Position numbers and translations under genes: made by a program. From the NCBI GenBank assembly GCA_947455595.1, contig CANGOP010000002.1, forward strand, positions 1-64,000: a stretch of DNA of 64,000 nucleotides. The letters run 5' to 3'. Origin of the DNA: Gammaproteobacteria bacterium (GTDB lineage: Bacteria > Pseudomonadota > Gammaproteobacteria > Steroidobacterales > Steroidobacteraceae). Position 1 is the first letter of the stretch; each line of letters opens with the position of its first letter. The notes below the pieces were generated by a model that was not told where the DNA came from, searched no databases, and worked only from the letters and a program-made list of their open reading frames with translations. Positions 28,845 to 37,394 of this stretch are shown here, piece by piece.

Positions 28845-30218
28845 ATGCAACGATCTGTCCCCACCCGAACGCTTTGGATAACAGCCCTGATCGCAATACT
28901 TGCCACACCGACGCAAGCCGCGACGACCGCGCTGGTCGGCGGCACTCTGATCGACGGCACGGGTTCACCGCCGCTGAATCGCAGTGTTGTGTTGATCCGC
29001 GACGACCGTATCGTCGCCGTTGGTCGCGAGGGGGACGTGCCGATCCCCGCAGACGCCGCCCGGGTGTCGACCGTGGGGTATACCGTGCTGCCTGGATTGA
29101 TTGATGTCGCGGTTCACCTCAATGAGATCGGGCATGGGAGCCGTGCCCGTTGGCGTGAGGCGTATGAACCCCTCATGGATAAAGTGGTGCTACCACTCGC
29201 CTCAAGAGCCCTGTTGGCTGCCGGCGTAACGACTGCCCGGGATGTTGCAACGCCGATTGAAAATAGCCGCACGGTCCGGCGACGGATCGTAGACGGCAAA
29301 ATGCCTGGTCCGACCCTGCTCTTGGCCGGTACGCATATCGGCCGCGATGCGCATGCCCACTCCCGAGTCCTGATCGCCCGCACGGCAACGGAATTGCGTG
29401 CGGCCGTCGACAAACTCGCTGCCGTTGGTGCCGATGCGGTGATACTCGAAGATGCCGCTGAATACAGCGCCGGCGAGTTATCCACCCTGCACTATGCGGT
29501 GGAGGATGCTGGGCTGCGGTGGTACGCCTGGGTGCGCTCAGATGCAGATATTGCGCCCGCTGTACGCGCAGGGGCATTCGGCCTCATCAGTCTGGGTGGC
29601 GATTTCCATGACACCCTGCCATCCGAGGCAATCAGTGCGCTCACGGCTCGCGCGGCGACGGGTCGGCCGGTATATTGGGCTCTCGGCGCGTCAGTGCTCA
29701 CCAACCACGAATGGATGCGAGCCAACTCGGCGGTGCTGGATGAGGCTCGCTGGAAGGCGGCTCTCCCGCCTGTCGTCGCGCAAGATATCCAACAATCGCT
29801 CGCCGACCTCGATCAACATCCCATCGACCTGGAGACGCCGAACTTACGGCATTCCGTCCTGGGCTCGCGCATTCGTTCAGCGCGCAACGCTGGCGCGCGG
29901 TTTCTCGTCGGCTCATTAGCCGGTGAGCCGGGGCATATCACGTCACGTGCGACGTGGCAGGAAGCCGAGGCGCTCGTGACGGAAGCAGGGTATACGCCCA
30001 CCGAAGCGCTACGGGCGGCGACACTGGATGCGGCTTTTGCGCTCGGTCAGGACGCGGACATCGGTAGTATTGCGCCGGGCAAGTACGCCGATATCGTGGC
30101 CGTACGGGGCGATGTCCTGCGTAGCATCGACCATCTGGCGGATGTCCGCCTCGTCTACCGTCATGGTGTCCGGTATACGCCGACGGTTGCGACGGTTGCG
30201 GCGGATGAGGAGGAGTGA
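28845..30218 (+). CDS. Exported amidohydrolase-fold protein with degenerate metal site
   Basis: A 457-residue protein with a signal peptide (about 1-26) and clear amidohydrolase-superfamily architecture: small beta domain at both ends and a TIM barrel. The strand-1 motif is GLIDVAVHL where active relatives have GLIDxHVHL, so one His is lost. The carboxylated-Lys strand reads GADAVILED rather than GADxIKI. The strand-5 HAH is replaced by WYAWVRS, the strand-6 His (IEHG) by LISLG, and the catalytic Asp (GTDAG) by GSLAG. The C-terminal IGSIAPGKYADIVAV is intact. The fold is certain; hydrolase activity is doubtful. The next gene starts within its stop codon (TGATG). Confidence 0.85.
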   Translation: MQRSVPTRTLWITALIAILATPTQAATTALVGGTLIDGTGSPPLNRSVVLIRDDRIVAVGREGDVPIPADAARVSTVGYTVLPGLIDVAVHLNEIGHGSRARWREAYEPLMDKVVLPLASRALLAAGVTTARDVATPIENSRTVRRRIVDGKMPGPTLLLAGTHIGRDAHAHSRVLIARTATELRAAVDKLAAVGADAVILEDAAEYSAGELSTLHYAVEDAGLRWYAWVRSDADIAPAVRAGAFGLISLGGDFHDTLPSEAISALTARAATGRPVYWALGASVLTNHEWMRANSAVLDEARWKAALPPVVAQDIQQSLADLDQHPIDLETPNLRHSVLGSRIRSARNAGARFLVGSLAGEPGHITSRATWQEAEALVTEAGYTPTEALRAATLDAAFALGQDADIGSIAPGKYADIVAVRGDVLRSIDHLADVRLVYRHGVRYTPTVATVAADEEE

Positions 30219-30559
30219 TGAATCATTTACTGATGCGGGGCGCCTTTGCGGCCATCGGATTCTGGCTCGCAACCTATTTTGTCACCGGCCTACACTTCGA
30301 GGATGCGACGACTCTGTTCGTGGCGGGTCTGACGTTGGGCCTCATGAATGCGGTGGTGCGACCGCTACTCATTGTTTTGACGTTGCCCCTGACCGTTCTG
30401 TCACTCGGATTTTTTCTTCTGGTTATCAATGCGGCGATGGTCGGGCTCGTCGCGTGGCTGATGCATGGCATGACGGTGGACAGCTTCGGCGCGGCATTGG
30501 GCACCGCGATCATTGTCAGCATCGTCTCGTGGATAGGGGGCGCGTTCGCCCGCAAGTGA
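30218..30559 (+). CDS. Phage-holin-like (YvlD/DUF superfamily) membrane protein
   Basis: A 113-residue protein with four hydrophobic segments (about 5-20, 30-50, 55-80, 88-108), matching the phage_holin_4_2 / YvlD family: FVAGLTLGLMNAVVRPLLIVLTLPLTVLSLGFFLLVINAAM is characteristic. Despite the name, members are ordinary chromosomal membrane proteins of unknown role. The track begins at GTG 30215; the ATG at 30218, one base overlapping the previous stop and preceded by GGATGAGGAGGAG, is better. The tight spacing suggests co-expression with the amidohydrolase-like gene. Confidence 0.82.
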   Translation: MNHLLMRGAFAAIGFWLATYFVTGLHFEDATTLFVAGLTLGLMNAVVRPLLIVLTLPLTVLSLGFFLLVINAAMVGLVAWLMHGMTVDSFGAALGTAIIVSIVSWIGGAFARK

Positions 30560-30562
30560 CGC

Positions 30563-31489
30563 TTAGCGCGGGGCACGCTCTGGCAATGTCACAAAGATGA
30601 CGCCCGTCAAAATAATCGCCATTCCGGCCACCTGTAGGGAAGACAGCGCTTCGCCCAGCAAAACCCAGCCCGTGACCGCGGCGATCGCTGGGTTCACATA
30701 CCCATAGGTCGACAGTTGCGCAGGCGTCGTTCTTCGCATCAAAAACACATACGAGCTATATGCAAGGCACGAATTCAGCAGTGCGAGATACCCGATCGCA
30801 AACATGTTAGTGGGGCCAAGAGAGAGCCTCGGCAACTCTTGCCAAGCAAGTCCAATGCCGCCGAGAAGCACGCCACCCATCAACATCGCCAAGGCGAGCA
30901 GAACCGGCATCGGCGTCAACACCCGTGTGCGCCGATAGTAAATCGTGCCGATTGACCAATTGAGGCAGGCGAGAATGACGACGAACTGCCACGGCAGCGT
31001 GTCCAGCGCGTAGCCGTCTCGCGGCCATAACAAGAGCAAGACACCCACAAAGCCGACGGCCAAGCCCATCCCTACTCGCCGACTGATTCGCTCACCGCGC
31101 GGGCCCAGAGCGCTCAGCAACGGTATCCACAGTGAACCCGACGCGTTCAGCAGTGCGGCCTGATTCGAGAAGATGTGCTGCGCCGCGAGGATGTTGAGTC
31201 CGGCGGATCCGGTGACTTGCAGGACGGCCATCACCAAGACATGCCGCCATTCCAGCCAATTCGCTGGCAGCGACATCCGCCGCAACCGAGTGAAGATCAA
31301 CAGCACCGTGCCGGCTAACAGGAAGCGTAGCGCGCCCGCTAGAAAAGGCGGTGTCGATAACACCATCACCTTGGTGACGGCGAAGCTCGTACCCCAGATC
31401 AGATAGACCGCTGCGAACGCTAAATAAATCAGATTCGCGTCAGAGGGGCGCCAAGAAGAGCGGTGCAGTCGGTCTGGCAGATCTCTCAT
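30563..31489 (-). CDS. EamA/DMT-family transporter
   Basis: A 308-residue inner-membrane protein with about ten transmembrane helices and two EamA repeats (about 15-150 and 160-300). The first repeat starts FAAVYLIWGTSFAVTKVMVL and the second has SYVFLMRRTTPAQLSTYGYVNPAIAAVTGWVLLGE, a typical drug/metabolite transporter ending. Such proteins export amino acids, purines or other metabolites; specificity cannot be told. It converges with the holin-like gene (3-base gap) and follows the OPT transporter gene on the same strand. Confidence 0.9.
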   Translation of the reverse strand: MRDLPDRLHRSSWRPSDANLIYLAFAAVYLIWGTSFAVTKVMVLSTPPFLAGALRFLLAGTVLLIFTRLRRMSLPANWLEWRHVLVMAVLQVTGSAGLNILAAQHIFSNQAALLNASGSLWIPLLSALGPRGERISRRVGMGLAVGFVGVLLLLWPRDGYALDTLPWQFVVILACLNWSIGTIYYRRTRVLTPMPVLLALAMLMGGVLLGGIGLAWQELPRLSLGPTNMFAIGYLALLNSCLAYSSYVFLMRRTTPAQLSTYGYVNPAIAAVTGWVLLGEALSSLQVAGMAIILTGVIFVTLPERAPR

Positions 31490-31543
31490 ATCGTGGCTCG
31501 GTGCCGCGAAACGGATGCGATCCCGTCCGCGGCACCGATCTTG

Positions 31544-33457
31544 TCAGGCCGGCTTGCTGATGGCGGCTCGATAGAGCCATCGCCCAATGAGTGCGAGGAT
31601 GCCGAGTCCCACCCACTGCGCAAAAGGCACCGTCATGGCTACGGACAGCACATCGACGCGGCCTGTTGCCACGATGGGAATGGCGACCAAGACGCCCACA
31701 ATAGCCTCACCGGCGATGAGGCCAGACGCATACAAGAGGCCATCACGACGTTCAGATTCTTCACCGCTGCCGCCATGGGCGCGATGCCACCGTGCGGCTA
31801 ATGCGGCAACCAACCCACCGAGGAAAATCGGTGTGGTCAGCTCCAACGGAAGATAAACACCGACCGCAACGGCGAGCACGGGCGTGCGGAACGAGCGACC
31901 GGTGCGCACCAACCATTGGTCAAGCAAAATGACGGCTACGCCCAATGCGGCACCGAGCTCGATCATCGGCCACGGCAAACCGCCACCGAAGATCCCTTGG
32001 GCAACGGCCGCCATGAGCGTGGCTTGCGGCGCGCTCAGTGCTTTGACTCCCGCGTGAGCAGGCGCGCCGATTCCGTACGCCTCCAACAGTAGATTGAGCA
32101 CGGGCGCCATGATGGCGGCCCCGGCAACAGCGCCAAGCGCCAACATGACCTGCTGCCGCCACGGCGACGCGCCGAGCAGACGGCCAGCCTTGAGATCCTG
32201 AAGGTTGTCACCGGCGACGGCCGCCGCACTGCAAGTGACCGCCCCGATCAAAATCGCCGCAACCGGACCGACGGTACTACCCGAACCCATGAATGCCAGC
32301 AGCACCAAGGACGCGAAGAGAATCGTCGAGATGGTGATACCCGACACGGGGTTGTTGGAAGATCCGACAAGGCCCGCCATATAGCCGCTGACGGATGAGA
32401 AGACAAATCCAGCAACCACCATGATGACAGCCATCCCGGCAGCGATGCCGTAGCTGCCGACCACAACGCTGTACAGGGCGAACAACGGCACTACAAAAAG
32501 CACGATACCGGCCAAAATGAAGGACATCGGCAGGTCCCGTTCGCGCTCATCGACGATGTCCCGGTTGCCGCTCACACTGAGCCCGCTGCGCACGCCCGAG
32601 AGCAGCGAGTGTCGCAGTGTCCACAGCGCCCATAAGCCGCCTACGAGCATTGCTCCGACACCGATATAACGAACCTTCGCGGTCCAGATGAGGCCCGCAG
32701 CGGTTTCTGCATCAACGCCCGCGAGCTTTGCGGCAAGCACGGTGTCCTGCAGGGCGAAGAACGCATGGTAGACCGGAATGAATAACCACCACGCGAGCAA
32801 ACCACCAGCGACCGTCACCGTTCCGACATTGGGGCCAACGATGTAACCGACACCGAGCAGCGCAGGGGACAAGTTCAATCCGATATATCCAATCAGCCGA
32901 CTACCACCCAGAAAACCTGAAACAGAAAATGTCTCGGGCACTAATCGCAATCCCGACATCGCCAGTTTGAATAGCGCACCCGCGCCTGCCGCAAGCCCAA
33001 GCGCTTTGGCGCTTCCCGCACCTTCGCTTCCGGCTCGCAAGAGTTCAGCGGTCGCGACGCCCTCGGGAAACTGCAAGTCCTCCGCGATGATCAGCGTTCG
33101 ACGCAGCGGCACTGAAAAAAGCACGCCCAACAAGCCACCGAGCCCGATGATGGCCAATACCCACCAATAATCGAATCGCGTCCAATGCCCCAAGATAATG
33201 AGCGCAGGCATCGTGAACACGGTACCTGCCGCGATGGAGGAGCCCGCAGAGGCCCCGGTCGCCACAATGTTGTTCTCCAAAACGCTACTGCGCCCGAGCA
33301 TTCGCAGAACCACCATAGAGACAACAGCAGCCGGAATGGCCGTTGCGACCGTCAGACCGGCGAATAAGCCGAGATACGCATTGGCAGCCGCCAGTACCAC
33401 GGTGAGCGCCATCGACAGCAAGACGGCGCGAACCGTCAGTTGCGGAGTGTCCTTCAT
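31544..33457 (-). CDS. OPT-family oligopeptide transporter
   Basis: A large inner-membrane transporter of the OPT family with about 14-16 hydrophobic segments. The ATG at 33457 gives 637 residues beginning MKDTPQLTVRAVLLSMALTV; the track adds ten residues from a TTG that would run into the POT end. Family features: AANAYLGLFAGLTVATAIPAAVVSM near the N-terminus, EGVATAELLRAG, and FSSVSGYMAGLVGSSNNPVSGITISTILFASL. Bacterial members import oligopeptides or metal-ligand complexes using proton coupling. It lies 34 bases downstream of a POT peptide transporter on the same strand, indicating a peptide-uptake unit. Confidence 0.92.
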   Translation of the reverse strand: MKDTPQLTVRAVLLSMALTVVLAAANAYLGLFAGLTVATAIPAAVVSMVVLRMLGRSSVLENNIVATGASAGSSIAAGTVFTMPALIILGHWTRFDYWWVLAIIGLGGLLGVLFSVPLRRTLIIAEDLQFPEGVATAELLRAGSEGAGSAKALGLAAGAGALFKLAMSGLRLVPETFSVSGFLGGSRLIGYIGLNLSPALLGVGYIVGPNVGTVTVAGGLLAWWLFIPVYHAFFALQDTVLAAKLAGVDAETAAGLIWTAKVRYIGVGAMLVGGLWALWTLRHSLLSGVRSGLSVSGNRDIVDERERDLPMSFILAGIVLFVVPLFALYSVVVGSYGIAAGMAVIMVVAGFVFSSVSGYMAGLVGSSNNPVSGITISTILFASLVLLAFMGSGSTVGPVAAILIGAVTCSAAAVAGDNLQDLKAGRLLGASPWRQQVMLALGAVAGAAIMAPVLNLLLEAYGIGAPAHAGVKALSAPQATLMAAVAQGIFGGGLPWPMIELGAALGVAVILLDQWLVRTGRSFRTPVLAVAVGVYLPLELTTPIFLGGLVAALAARWHRAHGGSGEESERRDGLLYASGLIAGEAIVGVLVAIPIVATGRVDVLSVAMTVPFAQWVGLGILALIGRWLYRAAISKPA

Positions 33458-33491
33458 CGCATCCCCCTCTCGTTGGGGGCGGGTCAAAGCC

Positions 33492-34991
33492 TCAGCGGAT
33501 GTCGCCCATCCATCGCCGCAGCAACGGACCGAACAAAAGCATCAGGAGACCACAACCCACCCCGTACATCGTCATATGAAGAAATTCCGTTGGCATGGTG
33601 TGCACATCGCTACCGATGTGTCCACCAATCTGGCCAGCCGCGAGATTGCCGATGGCTGTCGCCAAAAACCACATGCCCATCAGCTGCGACACGAACCGCG
33701 GTGGCGCCAACTTGGTGAAATTTGACAGTCCTACGGGGCTGAGGCACAGCTCGCCCGTGGTGTGTAACAAGTAGGTGAGCAGTAACCACTGCGGGCCAAC
33801 CTTGCCCCCGGAGGCCAGGATGAGGTTGGCGGCGAAGAGGAGGACCGCAAAGCCTGCTCCGAGCATGACCAACCCAAACCCAAACTTTACGGGTGCTGAG
33901 GGATCAAGATTGCGTCGGCCGAGCGCGAGCCAGAGCCATGCGAAGAAGGGGGACAAGGCGATGATGCAAACCGAATTGAAGGACTGATACCACGTGGCCG
34001 GATGTTCTCCACTGGAGAAGTAGCTGCCCAAGAAGGAGCGGTCCGTCAGATCGCGCGCAAACAGATTGAACGTGGTCCCCGCCTGTTCAAAGCCCGCCCA
34101 GAAGAGCGCGGAACAGACGAACAAGACAATCATGACGCCGACGCGGCGCTTTTCAGTGCCGTCCAAGCCGCCGAAGAGCAGGATATAGCCGAAGTAGAGC
34201 ACCGCGATCGCGTACATCAGCCGTCGGAACACATCGGCTACGACAGGCGCGCTGACCGAGTACAGCCCCAGACCCGCTGCTGCGAGCAGGCCGACCATGA
34301 TGCAGACGCCGACGGCGACCCATCGCAGACCACGAGCGCGCTCAGCAGCGCTCGTGGACTTCGGCGCTAGGCCTGCGTTGCCAAGGTAGTGACCCGTCGT
34401 CTTAAATTGCACGAGCCCCAACAGCATGGCCAACCCAGCGGTCAGAAAGCCATAGCGGAAATTAAACATTTCGCCGACCGTCCCGGACACGAGCGGCGCG
34501 AGCAAACCACCCAAATTGATGCCCATGTAAAAGATCGAGAAGGCGGCATCGCGAAATGCGCCAGGCTTGCCCTCGTACAATTCCCCGACCAGGGCGCTGA
34601 TATTCGGCTTGAGCAACCCCGTGCCGAGCGCAATGACGAGCAATCCGCAGACAAAGGTGAACATGCCGGCAGGAATCGCCAACAGGCCGTTGCCAACCGC
34701 AATGAGCATGCCGCCGATCCAAATGCTGCGTCGTGTGCCGAGCAACCGATCGGCTATCCAGCCCCCCGGCAGTGCGAACAGGTAGACGGCGCCCGCATAG
34801 ATGCCATAGATCGAGCCGGCGGTTGCGTCATCGACCCCTAAGCCGCCCTGCGCCACGGTCGCTGTGAGGAACAGCACCAGTAATGCACGCATGCCGTAGT
34901 AGCTGAAGCGCTCGAAGAACTCGGTGAAAAAAAGCGTCGAGAGGCCCCGCGGATGGCCGAAGAAAGTCGTCGTTGAGTTCGTCTCAGTCAT
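33492..34991 (-). CDS. POT-family proton-dependent peptide transporter
   Basis: A 499-residue major-facilitator protein with about 12-14 transmembrane helices. The POT signature ExxERFxYY is present as EFFERFSYYG at 24-33, and the second family motif is found in FSIFYMGINLGGLLAPLVSG. Such permeases import di- and tripeptides with protons. It is followed by the OPT transporter gene, with only 34 bases between, so the cell may take up both short and longer peptides from one transcript. Upstream, tatC ends 76 bases away on the same strand. Confidence 0.94.
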   Translation of the reverse strand: MTETNSTTTFFGHPRGLSTLFFTEFFERFSYYGMRALLVLFLTATVAQGGLGVDDATAGSIYGIYAGAVYLFALPGGWIADRLLGTRRSIWIGGMLIAVGNGLLAIPAGMFTFVCGLLVIALGTGLLKPNISALVGELYEGKPGAFRDAAFSIFYMGINLGGLLAPLVSGTVGEMFNFRYGFLTAGLAMLLGLVQFKTTGHYLGNAGLAPKSTSAAERARGLRWVAVGVCIMVGLLAAAGLGLYSVSAPVVADVFRRLMYAIAVLYFGYILLFGGLDGTEKRRVGVMIVLFVCSALFWAGFEQAGTTFNLFARDLTDRSFLGSYFSSGEHPATWYQSFNSVCIIALSPFFAWLWLALGRRNLDPSAPVKFGFGLVMLGAGFAVLLFAANLILASGGKVGPQWLLLTYLLHTTGELCLSPVGLSNFTKLAPPRFVSQLMGMWFLATAIGNLAAGQIGGHIGSDVHTMPTEFLHMTMYGVGCGLLMLLFGPLLRRWMGDIR

Positions 34992-35067
34992 CGCAGGTTC
35001 CCCCGGGCAGATGCCCTGTTGATTCAGTCTGATCGACGACGTGCGGGTGAGGCACTACCAGTGCGAA

Positions 35068-35853
35068 TCAGGTTTCCGCGTCTTCGGTGGCCGCGCGTTT
35101 GGCTTGATCGGCGGCGCGACGTTTCGAGAGGATGCGCGCCATGATGATGCCGAATTCATACAGTGCATACATCGGCAACGCCATGATGGTCTGTGAGAGC
35201 ACATCCGGCGGCGTGATGACAGCCGCTTGAACGAACACGCCGATGAGTACGTAGCCGCGATTGCGCGTCAGTGTTTCGACTTTGACAAGGCCGGTAATCA
35301 CCAGCAGTACGATGGCAACCGGAATCTCAAACGCGACGCCGAAGGCCAGAAACATCACGAGGACGAAATCGAGGTACTGCGTCATGTCCGTCATCATTTG
35401 TACGCCCGGTGGCGTCGTCGCAGTAAAGAACGCGAACATGATGGGAAACACGATGTAGTAGCAGAACGTGATGCCGGCATAAAAAAGACCAATGCTCGAC
35501 ACCAAGAGTGGCAACGCAAAGCGTTTCTCATGACGGTACAGGCCAGGCGCCACGAACGCCCAGATCTGATAGAGCACGTAGGGCATTGCGCTGATCAGCG
35601 CAACGTAGAAAGCCAACTTGAATGGTGTCGTCAGCGGCGCCATCACGCTGGTGGAGATCATGGCGGAGCCTTTCGGCAATACCTTGATCAACGGGCGTGC
35701 GACAAAGCCAAACAGGTCATTGGCGTACAGCATCGCCGGAACGGTGACGATCAGGACGGCGACCACGGCGCGAAGCAAGCGACTTCTGAGCTCGAGCAAA
35801 TGCGAGATCAGCGTGCCTTCGGCCAGCGGCTCCGTAGGGTCAGGAGTGGCCAT
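35068..35853 (-). CDS. tatC: Twin-arginine translocase subunit TatC
   Basis: Six-helix core of the Tat translocase, which recognises twin-arginine signal peptides of folded proteins. The 261-residue length is normal. Motifs: SHLLELRSRLLRAV at the cytoplasmic N-terminus, PFKLAFYVALISAMPYVLYQIWAFVAPGLYRHEKR with the signal-binding glutamate region, and FGVAFEIPVAIVLL. The C-terminal tail is charged. The start overlaps the tatB end by 14 bases, so the subunits are coupled. Confidence 0.97.
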   Translation of the reverse strand: MATPDPTEPLAEGTLISHLLELRSRLLRAVVAVLIVTVPAMLYANDLFGFVARPLIKVLPKGSAMISTSVMAPLTTPFKLAFYVALISAMPYVLYQIWAFVAPGLYRHEKRFALPLLVSSIGLFYAGITFCYYIVFPIMFAFFTATTPPGVQMMTDMTQYLDFVLVMFLAFGVAFEIPVAIVLLVITGLVKVETLTRNRGYVLIGVFVQAAVITPPDVLSQTIMALPMYALYEFGIIMARILSKRRAADQAKRAATEDAET

Positions 35854-36286
35854 CGGTCCGCGGTACTGGCGTCGCGGCGGCCGGCACGGTGGCCGGGCTC
35901 ACCAGAGTTGTCTCAAGAGAGGTGGGTGTAGCGTCCGCCACAGGCGCTGCCGTCGCTACTGTTGGTTCCGGGGTGACGGCGGGAGTGACGTCGCCGCTCG
36001 CCGTGGCGGGCGCTGCAACCGTCGGGCTCGTGGCAGTCGCCGGCGCGGGCGGCTGCGCCGGGGCGGCGGTCTTGGCTGCTTCAGCCGCCTGTTGGCGTTG
36101 GGCGCGCGCGAACTCGTCCATACGGACTTCTTGTTCCAGTTGAGCACTGAGCTGCCGCGCCATCGAGCGCGCACGGCCAACCCAACGGCCGATGTCGGCC
36201 GCCAATTTCGGCAGCTTATCCGGACCCAACACAACCAGCGCAATCACGAGAATCAGCAGAATCTCGCCAAGCCCCACGTCAAACAT
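35840..36286 (-). CDS. tatB: Sec-independent translocase subunit TatB
   Basis: A 148-residue protein with a short N-terminal membrane helix (GLGEILLILVIALVVLGPDKLP), an amphipathic helix (LAADIGRWVGRARSMARQLSAQLEQEV) and a long Ala/Pro/Thr-rich tail, the normal TatB layout. The LGPDKLP and the glutamate in the membrane helix separate it from TatA. It forms the receptor complex with TatC. It lies between tatA (28-base gap) and tatC (14-base overlap). Confidence 0.96.
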   Translation of the reverse strand: MFDVGLGEILLILVIALVVLGPDKLPKLAADIGRWVGRARSMARQLSAQLEQEVRMDEFARAQRQQAAEAAKTAAPAQPPAPATATSPTVAAPATASGDVTPAVTPEPTVATAAPVADATPTSLETTLVSPATVPAAATPVPRTDGHS

Positions 36287-36314
36287 AGACTGCTCTCACC
36301 CCGGGCGGTGTCCG

Positions 36315-36557
36315 TCAGGAGTGCGTCTTCTGCTCAGGCTTCTGTGCTTGGGCGTCCTTGAATTCGGCGTCTTGGCCGCTCAACTGACGCAAGGGGGGCT
36401 GCTGCTCAGATTCCTTCTCGCCCTTGTCCATCGCCTTTTTGAAGTCGTGGACGGCGGCGCCGAGGTCAGAGCCGATAGTGCGCAGTTTCTTGCCACCGAA
36501 AATAAGGAGCGCGATGACCAGTATCACCAGCAATTCGCGAAATCCGATCGAGCCCAT
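36315..36557 (-). CDS. tatA: Sec-independent translocase subunit TatA
   Basis: An 80-residue protein with one N-terminal transmembrane helix (FRELLVILVIALLIFGGKKL), an amphipathic helix and a charged tail. FGGKKL at the hinge is the TatA hallmark. TatA oligomers form the passage for folded proteins recruited by TatBC. It is the first of the tatABC genes and is about 70 bases downstream of dtd on the same strand. Confidence 0.96.
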   Translation of the reverse strand: MGSIGFRELLVILVIALLIFGGKKLRTIGSDLGAAVHDFKKAMDKGEKESEQQPPLRQLSGQDAEFKDAQAQKPEQKTHS

Positions 36558-36628
36558 CGACGTTCTCCCGGAAACGATTTCGTAACGGTTCGAGCGTCAG
36601 ATCATACCCCAAAGGGCCGGCCGTCCGT

Positions 36629-37084
36629 TTAGCCATTCGGTTCCGGCGTGACCTCAAGCCAAAAAGTGACCGGACCGCTGTTGACGAGGTGAACCGCCAT
36701 ATTCGCCCCGAATTGGCCGGTCTCGACGCGAGGGATCCGCTCGCGGGCGCGGCCGACAAAATAGTCATACCAACGAGCCCCCTCTTCTGGGGGGGCGGCC
36801 GTGCTGAACCCCGGGCGCGTGCCCTTGTGGGTGTCGGCGGCCAGGGTGAACTGGGAAACCACCAGCAGTTCGCCACCAACATCGAGCAAGCTGCGATTCA
36901 TACGCTGCTGTTCATCATCGAAGATGCGGTAGGTGAGGATGCGCTCCAGTAGCCGGTCCGCCTCCCTCGACCCGTCAGAGCGCTGCACGCCCAGCAGTAC
37001 CAGCAGTCCGGCCGAGATTTGTCCGACCGTTGCGCCTTCTACTTCTACTTTTGCCGAGGTGACTCGTTGTATTAAGCCAATCAT
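36629..37084 (-). CDS. dtd: D-aminoacyl-tRNA deacylase
   Basis: Removes D-amino acids and glycine mischarged onto tRNA. The 151-residue length is the family norm. It starts MIGLIQRVTSAKVEVEG and has both active-site motifs: SQFTLAADT and the Gly-cisPro motif in NSGPVTFWLEV. The 5' end abuts an unusual A/T-rich noncoding stretch that should hold its promoter. Downstream, tatA follows in the same direction. Confidence 0.97.
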   Translation of the reverse strand: MIGLIQRVTSAKVEVEGATVGQISAGLLVLLGVQRSDGSREADRLLERILTYRIFDDEQQRMNRSLLDVGGELLVVSQFTLAADTHKGTRPGFSTAAPPEEGARWYDYFVGRARERIPRVETGQFGANMAVHLVNSGPVTFWLEVTPEPNG

Positions 37085-37394
37085 TTTTCACCAAATCAGT
37101 AAAAATTACTATAACTAGGAATCTAAAACCCACTTAGATGAAAAAATAACTCAAGAAAGCATTTTTTCTCTCGTATTTCACTCAAAGTTATTAAAAGTGG
37201 GAATGTCGATTAAAAAATAGCTATTAAAAGGCAACCGCGTGGAAGATTATTCCATTAATCAGTCTGTAACTTGGTAAAAAGGGTGAATTGGAAAATTCCC
37301 CGTTTTTCCCCGCGGCTGCTGCCATACGCCCAACTGTCGTCTGCTCGCGGTGAATCGTTACCCATCTGCGCTCATCCTCGTCTAAGTTGCCAAC
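37085..37394. other. A/T-rich intergenic region between dtd and the LytS-type kinase
   Basis: This 310-base divergent gap is much more A/T-rich than anything else in the window, mainly at 37085-37300. It contains the direct repeat TATTAAAAG at 37189-37197 and 37222-37230, 33 bases apart (about three helical turns), and an imperfect inverted repeat with CCCACTT (about 37129) and AAGTGGG (about 37195). It must hold the promoters of dtd and the kinase gene. No ORF in it looks real. It could be a bent-DNA or nucleoid-protein binding region, or a remnant of acquired DNA. Confidence 0.6.

Noticed and set aside
30218-30559. Holin-like gene as evidence of a prophage
   Set aside because: The family is mostly chromosomal despite its name, and no other phage gene, attachment site or integrase is nearby.
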